Source: CALMFG01 sp963674805 (lineage in GTDB: Bacteria > Bacillota > Clostridia > Christensenellales > CALMFG01). Taken from it: a stretch of DNA of 64,000 bases. The notes beneath the pieces were generated by a model, which was not told where the DNA came from, ran no database searches, and saw only the letters and a program-made list of their open reading frames with translations. Shown piece after piece: positions 53,766 to 62,357 of the stretch. Every line of letters starts with the position of its first letter. Position 1 is the stretch's first letter. The DNA lies in assembly GCA_963674805.2 (NCBI GenBank), contig CAXXNY010000016.1, positions 372,001 to 436,000 on the forward strand. The letters run 5' to 3'. Both the position numbers and the translations under genes were made by a program.

Positions 53766-56700
53766 TTAATTTAACTCATCAATAGTCATTATGACGCCTT
53801 TTATAACATCCAATCTATTATTGAAAAGTTCAGTCACACTACCGTGCTTGTTAAAAGGGTGTTCATTCAGCACTCGTTTTTCTATGCCCCCGTTTTCTGC
53901 GATATAATCCACAATCAATTTTACAAAAGCCATCTGTTTAGGACTTAACTTTTCATCTGAAAGGAATTTCGAAAACTTTTCTTCCACCGCCTGCCTATCC
54001 AGCCCAACTAGACTTAATATGAGTTTTGTTAGCGGCATATCTGCAAAAGTTTTCTCGTAGTCTTCTCTGGTACCAAGTTTTTGCCATAGAATTTTTTCAA
54101 GATACCGAATATCCTCTTCGTCGAGTGTTCGTCCATGCCGAAGTTTATAGATCACTATATCGTCTTTGTGTTCTTTTAAGTAGTGGTTGACTTTTTCGCG
54201 ATAATTTTTAAGATTAACTGTTTGAACAACATCGGAATGTTCAATAATCCCTAAAACCTCATCAGTAAAATTTGTATAGTAGTCTTTTTGTTTCGAAACT
54301 TCAATATACTTAACAAGATTGCGCAATGCAACTCGCACCTTCTCCATGTCGCGTAACCCTGCCGTCTGCCAAAAGCCCTCGATCTGTACTTGTTTAATCA
54401 CTTCTGCCTGACGCTTAACTTTCTCTATGTTCCCAATTTTAGATAGGTTTTTTGCAGTCGACGCTACCTTGATAATCTGTTTAGATGCCGTTTGCCCTTT
54501 TAAGTAGGCGAACATAATCGCATACATCAAAAAGTCAAAGCGCTTTGCCAACTCGTCATCATCGTACGGCAGGATCAGCGGTGCTATGTTGTCCTCAAGG
54601 TCGATAATCTCGGTATCTCCGATCTGGTTAAACGCGCTGACTTTATTATACTTGTGCACATATCTAAGGCGCATCTTCACATCAAAGCGTTTATCATCTA
54701 GCGCCGCTACTTCGCCTGATAGCTGTTGCACCATCTGATTACGGTATTCCTGCAAGGCGTCTTCTTGAAAGTCCAGCCGCTGGAGCTCCTTGGCGATAGC
54801 CAAACGAATATTAAACAGGTTTTCCGTGAGCGTTTTTGTGTTCCCTGCTTCTTTTCTTTGTGTCGGTTGCCTGAAGTATTCAAAATTACTACAGTAGTCA
54901 AAAATTAAAAACTCGGTTTTGTCCAACCCCACACCCAGCAAATCCGGGCACAAGCGTGTACCGCGCCCAATCATTTGAATAAACTTAGACTTAGAGCGTA
55001 CTTTTTTAAACATCACCAGATTGACTACCTCGGGTATATCCACCCCGGTATCCAGCATATCTACCGATACTGCAATTTGCGGCCATTTATTCTTTTCGGT
55101 AAAGTTATCAAAAGTTGAGTGAACATATTTAAGCCCGGTATAGATACGCTCCGCAAATTTGCCTGCGTACTGCGGGAACAATGCGTCAAAACGCTGGATG
55201 GTGAAATCCGCATGCTTCTGATTGGCAGCAAAAATGATAGTTTTGCCCAAACAATCTCCGCCTTGCACCTTGATACCTTTCGCCATCAACTCCTTTAAAA
55301 CCAAATCCACCGTGTTTTGATTAAACAAGAACTGGTTGATTGCACTGCCTCTGATATCCCGAACGCCTTGCTCAAAGGTCTCTTCAAAGGTATCCTCAAA
55401 CTGCGCTTTTTCTTCATCCGAAAGATCGTCGTAATGGATGCCCTCTTCGGGCAGTTTTAGTTTGGCCTCAATGGTATGGTAGGGTACCAAAAATCCATCC
55501 TTTACTGCTTCCTCCATATCATAGGCAAAAGTAGGCTGATTATCTTCCAAGTCAAAGATGGTATAGGTGTTTTTGTCAATGTCGCTTTTTGGAGTGGCTG
55601 TAAGGCCTAAAAGCATTGCATCGAAATAATCAAAAATGGCCTGATATTTTTTATAGATACTGCGGTGACTTTCATCCACGATGATGAGGTCGAAGTGTCC
55701 GCTGGTAAACAGCAGTTGCCCGTCCTTACCCTTTGTCTCGTCAATTGCGTTCATCATGGTAGGATATGTGGAAAAAGTCATCCGGCTTTCAGGATTGTCC
55801 TTAGAGTCTAAGAGGTTGCAGAGCGAAAGCTGAGGTAAAAGGTTTTTAAAGTGCTTCTTGGCTTGACGCACCAATTCCACTCGGTCTGCCAAAAAGAGAA
55901 TATTCTTGATCCATCCATTTTGCATCAATACATCCACAACGGAGATCGCCGTGCGAGTCTTACCTGAACCTGTCGCCATGACCAGCAGAGCTTTGCGCTG
56001 TTTATTCATGAGCGTATCGCACACCGCCCCAATCGCCATCTTCTGATAGCTGCGATTGGTGATGGTGTCCTTAATTAAAACATTCGTGAGCGGTTTCTTG
56101 TTCTTTTGCTTAAATTTTAGCCACTGCAATTCGTCTTTCGTGTAAATGCCCGAAACCTGGCGTTCCGGATATGATTCATCATCCCAAAGAAAATATTCTA
56201 AACCGTTGGTGTAGAACATCACCGGCTTTACACCATATTGCTTTTCAAGACAATTTGCATACACCAGCGCCTGCATCTTACCGACCTTTGGGTTCACACT
56301 GGTACGTTTGGCCTCCACTACCGCCAGCGGTTTTTTATCGTCATCATACAGCACATAATCCACAAAACCTTCGCCGCTTTCGGAAGGCATACCTGTAACC
56401 GGCACCTCTACCAGACAGTCCCGATTAAACTGCCAGCCTTTCAGTTCCAGTTCCAAGTCGATGTACATTTTGCGAGTTTCCCATTCGGTCAGGGTATCCA
56501 CATCAAACTCGCGGGCAGCTTCATGGTCGCGCCGCAGTTCCGCACCTAATTCGCGAAGCCGCGTATTCTCGGCTGCCATCTCAGTCAGCTTTTTGTCGGC
56601 CTCTTTGTACTTTTTTAATAGCTTGGCCAACGCTTCTTTGGTGCGTTTTTCGGTCTCGTCGGCCAAGTGGCTGTCGTCAAACACTCGCCCTTTTTCATAA

Positions 56701-57083
56701 GTCTGCCCGTAAGCGTATTCCACCCAACATACAAACGCAAACAGGTTTTTGAGGCAGAGCACCGCCTGCTCCCTGCGCACAGGCAAACCTGTATGCACAG
56801 CCTTGTTGCCCAGCTTATGAATATACCGAATAGGTTCGAACAGCGTATGTGGAATCAGTCGCTGAAAATTCTGATCATAGATCAGCGCCGAAAGGGTGTC
56901 CTGATATGGCGCTTCGAGCGATTGGTCGTTGGTATAGACCCATTTCACCGATAGCTCCAGCGCGCGCCGCGCCGTGATGGCCACAAGCGAATAGCTGACC
57001 GCCATGCTCTTTTCGGCCTCCATGCAGGCTTCGGCTAAGGATCTGAAGGGTTTATTGTTTTTTAGGAAAGTGAAGTTTGGCAT
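53766..57083 (-). CDS. hsdR: Type I restriction enzyme R subunit
   Basis: The 1105-residue protein begins with a DUF4145-like domain (1-130) and a coiled coil (150-190). The nuclease domain follows, with Asp242 in FVDYVLYD and Glu257/Lys259 in VVEAKRTS. A superfamily 2 helicase motor comes next (Walker A MATGSGKT at 369-376, box II DESHRS, VDMLDTGVDIPEV, QMIGRGTRLCPD), then a helical C-terminal domain. HsdR moves DNA with ATP and cuts it at distance when HsdS finds an unmethylated site. It is the last Hsd gene; five accessory genes lie between it and hsdS. Confidence 0.95.
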   Translation of the reverse strand: MPNFTFLKNNKPFRSLAEACMEAEKSMAVSYSLVAITARRALELSVKWVYTNDQSLEAPYQDTLSALIYDQNFQRLIPHTLFEPIRYIHKLGNKAVHTGLPVRREQAVLCLKNLFAFVCWVEYAYGQTYEKGRVFDDSHLADETEKRTKEALAKLLKKYKEADKKLTEMAAENTRLRELGAELRRDHEAAREFDVDTLTEWETRKMYIDLELELKGWQFNRDCLVEVPVTGMPSESGEGFVDYVLYDDDKKPLAVVEAKRTSVNPKVGKMQALVYANCLEKQYGVKPVMFYTNGLEYFLWDDESYPERQVSGIYTKDELQWLKFKQKNKKPLTNVLIKDTITNRSYQKMAIGAVCDTLMNKQRKALLVMATGSGKTRTAISVVDVLMQNGWIKNILFLADRVELVRQAKKHFKNLLPQLSLCNLLDSKDNPESRMTFSTYPTMMNAIDETKGKDGQLLFTSGHFDLIIVDESHRSIYKKYQAIFDYFDAMLLGLTATPKSDIDKNTYTIFDLEDNQPTFAYDMEEAVKDGFLVPYHTIEAKLKLPEEGIHYDDLSDEEKAQFEDTFEETFEQGVRDIRGSAINQFLFNQNTVDLVLKELMAKGIKVQGGDCLGKTIIFAANQKHADFTIQRFDALFPQYAGKFAERIYTGLKYVHSTFDNFTEKNKWPQIAVSVDMLDTGVDIPEVVNLVMFKKVRSKSKFIQMIGRGTRLCPDLLGVGLDKTEFLIFDYCSNFEYFRQPTQRKEAGNTKTLTENLFNIRLAIAKELQRLDFQEDALQEYRNQMVQQLSGEVAALDDKRFDVKMRLRYVHKYNKVSAFNQIGDTEIIDLEDNIAPLILPYDDDELAKRFDFLMYAIMFAYLKGQTASKQIIKVASTAKNLSKIGNIEKVKRQAEVIKQVQIEGFWQTAGLRDMEKVRVALRNLVKYIEVSKQKDYYTNFTDEVLGIIEHSDVVQTVNLKNYREKVNHYLKEHKDDIVIYKLRHGRTLDEEDIRYLEKILWQKLGTREDYEKTFADMPLTKLILSLVGLDRQAVEEKFSKFLSDEKLSPKQMAFVKLIVDYIAENGGIEKRVLNEHPFNKHGSVTELFNNRLDVIKGVIMTIDELN

Positions 57084-57111
57084 TAATCCATATCCCTATA
57101 TTTTAAAATTC

Positions 57112-57978
57112 TTATCCTTCTGCAATTGTTTTTAAAATGAGTGGCAATACTTTAACAGCAATCTCTACTCCCTGCTTCAGCAACCATTCTATGATTCCTT
57201 TTGATTTCTTCCATTTTTCTTTTTTGTCGCTTCTATCTTTGCTTATAGTCTCTAATTCTTCAAGGCGTTCTAATATTTCTTTCTCCATGTCATCAGATAT
57301 CATGCCATTGTTCTTTATATCTTCTCTAACTTGTTCAAACGTAAGATTAATATTCATCGTGATGCTGTTAACATTCTCATTTTTATTCTGTACCGTAACA
57401 CTCGTTTGAGGTTCATTAGTTTGATTATTTACATATCCAAATGTCTTAAATGCAATCAATGCATTTTTAATCTCGCCTATTACCCTAGCGCTCACACCCG
57501 GAGTATCTAACCACCCAACATAAATTCCCTTAACTGCATCTATGTATGTTTTATATTTCGCAAGCAACTCTGTAGCTAATTCATACGAAGGTGTATCGCA
57601 TTTCAGGATGTCTTCATCAATCATTTTCTTTAAATCCTCTGTAATCTTCATTTGCTCTACCTTCTCCTGTATATATTCAAGTCCATTATTACTAATTCTG
57701 AATTTTTCAACTTCATAAGAATTCTTCTCGGACACTTTATAAATATCAGTTGGTTTACTTTTATAACCTGTTGATCTCGTAAGCTTTTTTACTTCCCTTT
57801 TAACTAAACCGCTTTCAGCTAAATACAAAATAGCCGCTTTGCCTTCGCGTTTTTCAACTCCTGCACGTTTAATTATTTTAGAACTAGTCCAACCTCTTGT
57901 TTGTGCGATTTCTTGATTGCTATCATACAAGTATTTTAAAACTTTTAATTGGACTTCGCTTAATTCAATCTCTCCCAT
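57112..57978 (-). CDS. Winged-helix-like protein of unknown function
   Basis: From the ATG eight bases after TTTGGAG the protein has 288 residues (a TTG start five codons earlier is less likely). The N-terminal part has a winged-helix pattern (VQLKVLKYLYDSNQEIAQTRGWTSSKIIKRAGVEKREGKAAILYLAESGLVKREVKK). The middle is helical, and the end is an amphipathic or membrane-prone segment (GIIEWLLKQGVEIAVKVLPLILKTIAEG). A DNA- or ligand-sensing head with a membrane-active tail is a pattern of abortive-infection proteins, but the family is not recognised. It lies between SatD/DUF3307 and hsdR. Confidence 0.65.
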   Translation of the reverse strand: MGEIELSEVQLKVLKYLYDSNQEIAQTRGWTSSKIIKRAGVEKREGKAAILYLAESGLVKREVKKLTRSTGYKSKPTDIYKVSEKNSYEVEKFRISNNGLEYIQEKVEQMKITEDLKKMIDEDILKCDTPSYELATELLAKYKTYIDAVKGIYVGWLDTPGVSARVIGEIKNALIAFKTFGYVNNQTNEPQTSVTVQNKNENVNSITMNINLTFEQVREDIKNNGMISDDMEKEILERLEELETISKDRSDKKEKWKKSKGIIEWLLKQGVEIAVKVLPLILKTIAEG

Positions 57979-58016
57979 AATTTTTATCTCCAAACGTTGC
58001 TCAATTATTTACACCT

Positions 58017-58739
58017 CTACCACAAAATCAAAAACGGCACCAGCACCGCCAGTATGCTGTAAAACGTCCCAATCAAATAATACTCCGCAAAGTCTTTCTC
58101 GTCCGCAATTTTCTTATACCGCGCAATCGACTTGCCAGCAATGACTAATCCAATGGCGGTATACTGCCCCGCAATCAACAGGAACAGAACAAGCAAGCGC
58201 TCAAGGTTACCAATAACCGCGCCTGTTTTCAATTCACTTTCTTCACCAGAAACCGGTTTAAAGTTTGAGAAAATACTTTTATACGTGATGTTGGCAGGCT
58301 TTAATACGATTAACATCAGCAAGATGGCTTTTATTAGAATACTAAACGTTATCCCCAAAGAACCTAAAAGTGAAATCAGCGTCGGATACACCACCAACGT
58401 TTTAAATATAACAGACAGTACAAACAGGCTTAGTCCATGCAAAACTTGATCAAATACAAAGACCCACGTCGTATTCTTTTCTGTTTCTATCCAATATTTA
58501 AGCGTATCTATTGCATAGTGAGCAAATATATAGATCAGCCCTACCCAAAGCACTGCCCAGTCCAGCTTAAACATAAAGAGCAGGAGAATTGGCGCCGCAT
58601 AAATTAAACTATGGAGCATCACATGCGAATAGCTATCTTTCTTTTTATCAGAAAGCGCTTGCGGCTGAAAATAAAAATCCCCTAAAACATGCGCAATAAG
58701 TAAGATGATCAATAATTCTCTGTTCAAACCTTCTACCAC
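58017..58739 (-). CDS. DUF3307 membrane protein
   Basis: The 240-residue protein has about seven hydrophobic segments. Its start LLIILLIAHVLGDFYFQPQALSDKKKDS and the IYIFAHYAIDTLKYWIETEK stretch are the hallmark of the DUF3307 family, with conserved His and Asp residues in the membrane. Function is unknown. It overlaps the SatD gene by seven bases; the two families occur together, so they probably form one functional unit. Confidence 0.85.
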   Translation of the reverse strand: MVEGLNRELLIILLIAHVLGDFYFQPQALSDKKKDSYSHVMLHSLIYAAPILLLFMFKLDWAVLWVGLIYIFAHYAIDTLKYWIETEKNTTWVFVFDQVLHGLSLFVLSVIFKTLVVYPTLISLLGSLGITFSILIKAILLMLIVLKPANITYKSIFSNFKPVSGEESELKTGAVIGNLERLLVLFLLIAGQYTAIGLVIAGKSIARYKKIADEKDFAEYYLIGTFYSILAVLVPFLILW

Positions 58740-59410
58740 CCTTTTCTCGCGATATAATCTTTGATCTGCTCAAGGCATTTCGTATACGTATAGTATCCGG
58801 CAGCATCCAGCCGTCTATGGACACTGGATTGCTCAATATTGATTTTTTGTGCGATTTCCGTTTGTGTTAACCCTTTTTCTTTCAGCCGTATGACCTCAAG
58901 CTGCTTTTCTCCCCACTTTTTTTCTATAAAACTGCAGGCACTTAAAGCAGTATTGATCATATCGGTATCAACGCCGTCTTTTTTTTGGAGGCCTATTGAG
59001 AGCTTGCCTTTAGCAACATTAATCTTTACGTCCGAATAAAGGCCTTCCTTTTCGTTCTCTTGCTTTTTTAGTTGGTTGATCGCATCCCTCGCGCTATAGT
59101 ACGCATCACCGTCTGCGCCAATCGCAAACACATTTTTAATCTCGGTTGAGATTTGCCCAATGCCTACACCAAAGCGCAGTTTAATCGGATATATCTCAAT
59201 TTTGATTTTTTTAATGATACTTAAAAAGTCGCCCGTATCATATAGTAAGCCTTGAAATTCATCACCAATGGTGATTAAAAACTTTGATTGTATATCTTGA
59301 TAGTACTCTTGATTAATCGCTTCTAATATATCTGACAGCTTGCTTTGGATGACAGACCGATCTTTCAGTTTTTTAGACCCAATCAGATCACCAATTATCG
59401 CACAATACAT
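58733..59410 (-). CDS. SatD family protein
   Basis: From the ATG after GAGGTGAT the protein has 225 residues. The N-terminal domain (YCAIIGDLIGSKKLKDRSVIQSKLS, ITIGDEFQGLLYD, RFGVGIGQI) has the cyclase-like pattern of the SatD family. The C-terminus is a helix-turn-helix (KGLTQTEIAQKINIEQSSVHRRLDAAGYYTYTKCLEQI). SatD proteins were named from an acid-tolerance operon of streptococci; the biochemical role is not settled. The nucleotide-cyclase-like fold with conserved GD motifs suggests a nucleotide ligand or product. Confidence 0.87.
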   Translation of the reverse strand: MYCAIIGDLIGSKKLKDRSVIQSKLSDILEAINQEYYQDIQSKFLITIGDEFQGLLYDTGDFLSIIKKIKIEIYPIKLRFGVGIGQISTEIKNVFAIGADGDAYYSARDAINQLKKQENEKEGLYSDVKINVAKGKLSIGLQKKDGVDTDMINTALSACSFIEKKWGEKQLEVIRLKEKGLTQTEIAQKINIEQSSVHRRLDAAGYYTYTKCLEQIKDYIARKGW

Positions 59411-59525
59411 AAAATCACCTCGCATACATTTATTATACACTTAGCGTTATGCTATTTCAACCGCATATTATATTATTATGCTATTATATGCGCATATTAT
59501 ATTATTATGCATTTAAAACCGCATA

Positions 59526-59735
59526 TCAGATCATTCCGAAATGCTTAAAGGCTTCTCGAATGATCGGTTGTTTATTTTTCGGGCACGGCACCTGGCGCAC
59601 ATTAACATCATAGCGTCTGGGAGAGACCTTCACTGGCAACCCGCAGATTTCTTTCATATGCGCAATCCAGCAAGATTTCACCGTAAGCCCGTGTCTCTCT
59701 TTAATATACGCTTGAATTTGTTTGTATGTCGCCAT
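59526..59735 (-). CDS. Conserved small protein
   Basis: The 69-residue protein (TYKQIQAYIKERHGLTVKSC, IAHMKEICGLPVKVSPRRYD, REAFKHFGMI) matches, from memory, a widespread short Firmicute protein with conserved Cys-Trp-Ile-Ala-His core that is often encoded near mobile and defence genes. GGGAG lies before the start. Function unknown; binding of nucleic acid is possible given the basic residues. Confidence 0.75.
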   Translation of the reverse strand: MATYKQIQAYIKERHGLTVKSCWIAHMKEICGLPVKVSPRRYDVNVRQVPCPKNKQPIIREAFKHFGMI

Positions 59736-59759
59736 TCCTATATCTCCCTCAAATAAATA

Positions 59760-60443
59760 TCAAACACCATATCTATATTTGCTTTTGAGTATAGAAATAT
59801 ATCGATTGATCACCGGTATAGATAAATGATATTGAAATAATCCATCCTTATCCTTGCCTATAAAAAATGGTTTCCTAAATTCTTCTGATGTATTCGTTTC
59901 AAGAATTGTAAGAAAATCTATATTAGGAAACTGGATTTTATCCACCCGCTTAATATCCCCATACATCCAATCTTTCTCTATCCCAAAGTATTTCAGTAAA
60001 GTATCCTGCCCCATTTTTGACCTATATGCAAATAAACCTATTTTTATATCACTCCCATCTCGAAGCGATTTAATCCTTAATACTAAATCATCAAGATCTG
60101 TGAGATGCTTATTTTCAAGTGTCGTTTTTACTTCTGTAACAAGCAGAACATCTTCAGGTTCGACAAAAATATGAGGATTAACAAATCTTATTTCTGCGTC
60201 ATTCTTACATAGAATAAAATCTAATTGGCTGGATTGATAATTATCTTCATCACTACATATAAACCCTTCATATATTCTCGCATTTGGAAATCTACTGCTG
60301 ATTTCATTCTTTAGCAACATTTCTCTTGCAGTCCCGGCAGAAGGCGCATGGCTAATAATCGCACAATTTTTACTTTGCTGTAATATAGAATCTTCAGCAT
60401 TGATATCAAATGCTTCTAGATGTCTACACACTTCCATAATCAC
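59760..60443 (-). CDS. DUF6602-like putative nuclease
   Basis: The 227-residue protein has a start typical of DUF6602 (HAPSAGTAREMLLKNEISSRFPNARIYEGFI) and a PD-(D/E)XK-like core: SSQLDFIL with Asp, followed by VLLVTEVKTTL with Glu-x-Lys. Restriction-like nucleases use exactly these acidic and Lys residues. The gene overlaps the hsdS stop by four bases, so it is translated with the specificity subunit. Start may be GTG at 60443 or ATG at 60437. It may be a second nuclease of the system or an inactive relative. Confidence 0.7.
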   Translation of the reverse strand: MIMEVCRHLEAFDINAEDSILQQSKNCAIISHAPSAGTAREMLLKNEISSRFPNARIYEGFICSDEDNYQSSQLDFILCKNDAEIRFVNPHIFVEPEDVLLVTEVKTTLENKHLTDLDDLVLRIKSLRDGSDIKIGLFAYRSKMGQDTLLKYFGIEKDWMYGDIKRVDKIQFPNIDFLTILETNTSEEFRKPFFIGKDKDGLFQYHLSIPVINRYISILKSKYRYGV

Positions 60444-61645
60444 TCAATCTCCCCGCTAAAGCTACGCTGCATCAAACTGCCAAACAGTTCTTCCATCGCT
60501 TTTTGCCCCGCCTGCATCTTGGTCTTTTGCGCCTCAATGGCCTGCACCTTTTCGGCAAATTGGTTTTGAAGGGTAAGTGGCGGTAGCGGTATTATTAAAT
60601 CTAACAATTGCTCTTTTGTTATTGCTTCTCTAGTTGCTCCCCCCGCACCACCTAGCTTAAGCAAATACTGTTGATACATATCATTTGTTAATAAATGAAC
60701 CAAATAACTACTTAACAATTGATTTGTTTTTGCTCTTAAGATTGAAACATGTTGATTTACCCGTGCTGGTAAAACGCAATTTGGAACAATACAAGCCCTT
60801 GCTACTGATGCACCCGTTATATTAAAAAGCACATCATTTTCCTCCACAGTTACGTTGTCTAATTTTCCAGCCTGCTCATTATCAATGAAGGCCAAATCTT
60901 TATACTCGAACACATTATTATATATGTTCATACTCCTAATTAAGCTTATTCCTTTATTCTTATAACTTTCTCTTCCTCCCCTCGGCGTTGCGCCCGAACC
61001 AATTTTTGACGTAAGTATACTTAAACTTTTTTTCTCCCACCCCATCGGATTGGTCACCGGATCACCAAACATGGTGTAAAAGGTGCTTTTTATCAGCTCA
61101 TCCAACAGCGCAATCTGCGCCTTTCGCTTGTCGATCAGGCTTTGCGCGCCGTCCAGTAGGGCCACGATTTTTTTTTGGGTGGTGAGTGGGGGAAGGGGGA
61201 TTTTTAATTTTTTTAAAGCCGTTACTGTAAAACTCGCTTGGTTTACAGACTTCTTAATAATCTTAGGTATTTGTCGCTTAAAAGTCTTGCTATTGAAATA
61301 ATAAAATGCATATTTACCGATAAGCACTTCAGGTTTTGGCCGCAGGCACAACAAGTTCATACCATGAATGATTGTATCATTGAAATTGTAGATAGCAGTT
61401 TTTGCAAGATGACTCTCGCTGTTAATATGTGACATCAAAATATCATTCTTTTTTAGCAGATAATCTTCATATAAAATAGTATCATGAATATCTGCATATC
61501 CTAATCTTGACATGTCAATTTGACCATTTGATATGGTTTCGATTCTTGTAATGGGATATCCTTCCTGTCCGTATTGCTTAATGCTTTTCCCATTTCTAAT
61601 AAATTTAAAAGCCCCTTCTATTTCTTTCATGTCAGTTTTCGTCAT
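60440..61645 (-). CDS. hsdS: Type I restriction-modification specificity subunit
   Basis: The 401-residue protein has two target-recognition domains (about 1-150 and 205-365), each followed by a conserved helical spacer (IPLPPLTTQKKIVALLDGAQSLIDKRKAQIALLDELIKSTFYTMFGDP and IPLPPLTLQNQFAEKVQAIEAQKTKMQAGQKAMEELFGSLMQRSF). This is a complete subunit for a bipartite site. It overlaps the membrane-protein gene by 14 bases and the next gene by four. No second hsdS or partial copy lies in the window. Confidence 0.94.
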   Translation of the reverse strand: MTKTDMKEIEGAFKFIRNGKSIKQYGQEGYPITRIETISNGQIDMSRLGYADIHDTILYEDYLLKKNDILMSHINSESHLAKTAIYNFNDTIIHGMNLLCLRPKPEVLIGKYAFYYFNSKTFKRQIPKIIKKSVNQASFTVTALKKLKIPLPPLTTQKKIVALLDGAQSLIDKRKAQIALLDELIKSTFYTMFGDPVTNPMGWEKKSLSILTSKIGSGATPRGGRESYKNKGISLIRSMNIYNNVFEYKDLAFIDNEQAGKLDNVTVEENDVLFNITGASVARACIVPNCVLPARVNQHVSILRAKTNQLLSSYLVHLLTNDMYQQYLLKLGGAGGATREAITKEQLLDLIIPLPPLTLQNQFAEKVQAIEAQKTKMQAGQKAMEELFGSLMQRSFSGEIE

Positions 61646-62357
61646 GCCTTTTTTCTCGTTCTGTCCTCATATTTCTTCGATAATCAATAAATGATTTTAA
61701 AAATGCCCAGACAATGCTAATCGGAATTAAGCTAAAAAATCCAATAGAATATAAAGTATTTGTATTGCTCTTAACTTCAGGTATCATATAAATGATATAG
61801 CCAATAGAAAATATTCCAAAAAGAACCCAAAATAATACAACTACTGTTGTTAAAAATCTATTTCCATTATCATCTTCAAATAATCTACAGGAAATAATCT
61901 TGCCACTCACTTTTGGGTTATTTTCAGAATCATGTAAAATATTCACGGAAAAACTATCTGTCTTTTCTAGAAAGTCAAACATTACAAGTAATCCGTTATT
62001 TTTATTCCTGCTAAGTCGCACTGCTGTTTCCTCTTGAGAAATGTCTTGAAGGCCTGCTTCATATATTCGCGTTTGGTCATCAAAAGAAATCTCAATTCCA
62101 TTACCAGTTATACGCTTTTTTAGTACCTCATGGTTCCCTGTGTTCTTAAAATTGACTAAGGTATGGCTAAGCCTATCAACCTTACCCCCATCGTACGTAA
62201 TGCCTATTTTCTCATGCCCCGTTTTGCTGCTAATAACAATTGTTGTGTTCATCTTGTATCTGATTTTCATCCTTGCTGTGAAAAACCACGTGACAAAGAT
62301 TCCGATGAAAATTCCCGCTAGTCCAACAATAATTGTAACCCACAATTCAACTGTCAT
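61632..62357 (-). CDS. Membrane protein encoded between hsdM and hsdS
   Basis: The 241-residue protein has an N-terminal membrane segment (LWVTIIVGLAGIFIGIFVTWFFTARM), a beta-rich domain (residues 30-165) and two more hydrophobic segments near the C-terminus (TVVVLFWVLFGIFSIGYIIYMI and LYSIGFFSLIPISIVWAFL). The start follows the hsdM stop directly and the end overlaps hsdS by 14 bases, so it is fully embedded in the hsd operon. No known family was recognised. It may sense or report at the membrane in connection with restriction. Confidence 0.65.
   Translation of the reverse strand: MTVELWVTIIVGLAGIFIGIFVTWFFTARMKIRYKMNTTIVISSKTGHEKIGITYDGGKVDRLSHTLVNFKNTGNHEVLKKRITGNGIEISFDDQTRIYEAGLQDISQEETAVRLSRNKNNGLLVMFDFLEKTDSFSVNILHDSENNPKVSGKIISCRLFEDDNGNRFLTTVVVLFWVLFGIFSIGYIIYMIPEVKSNTNTLYSIGFFSLIPISIVWAFLKSFIDYRRNMRTEREKRHDEN

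Noticed and set aside
51690..61645. hsdS inversion system driven by the tyrosine recombinase
   Set aside because: Only one complete hsdS is present, no partial or inverted hsdS copy was noticed, and hsdR and accessory genes lie between; kept only as a point to test.
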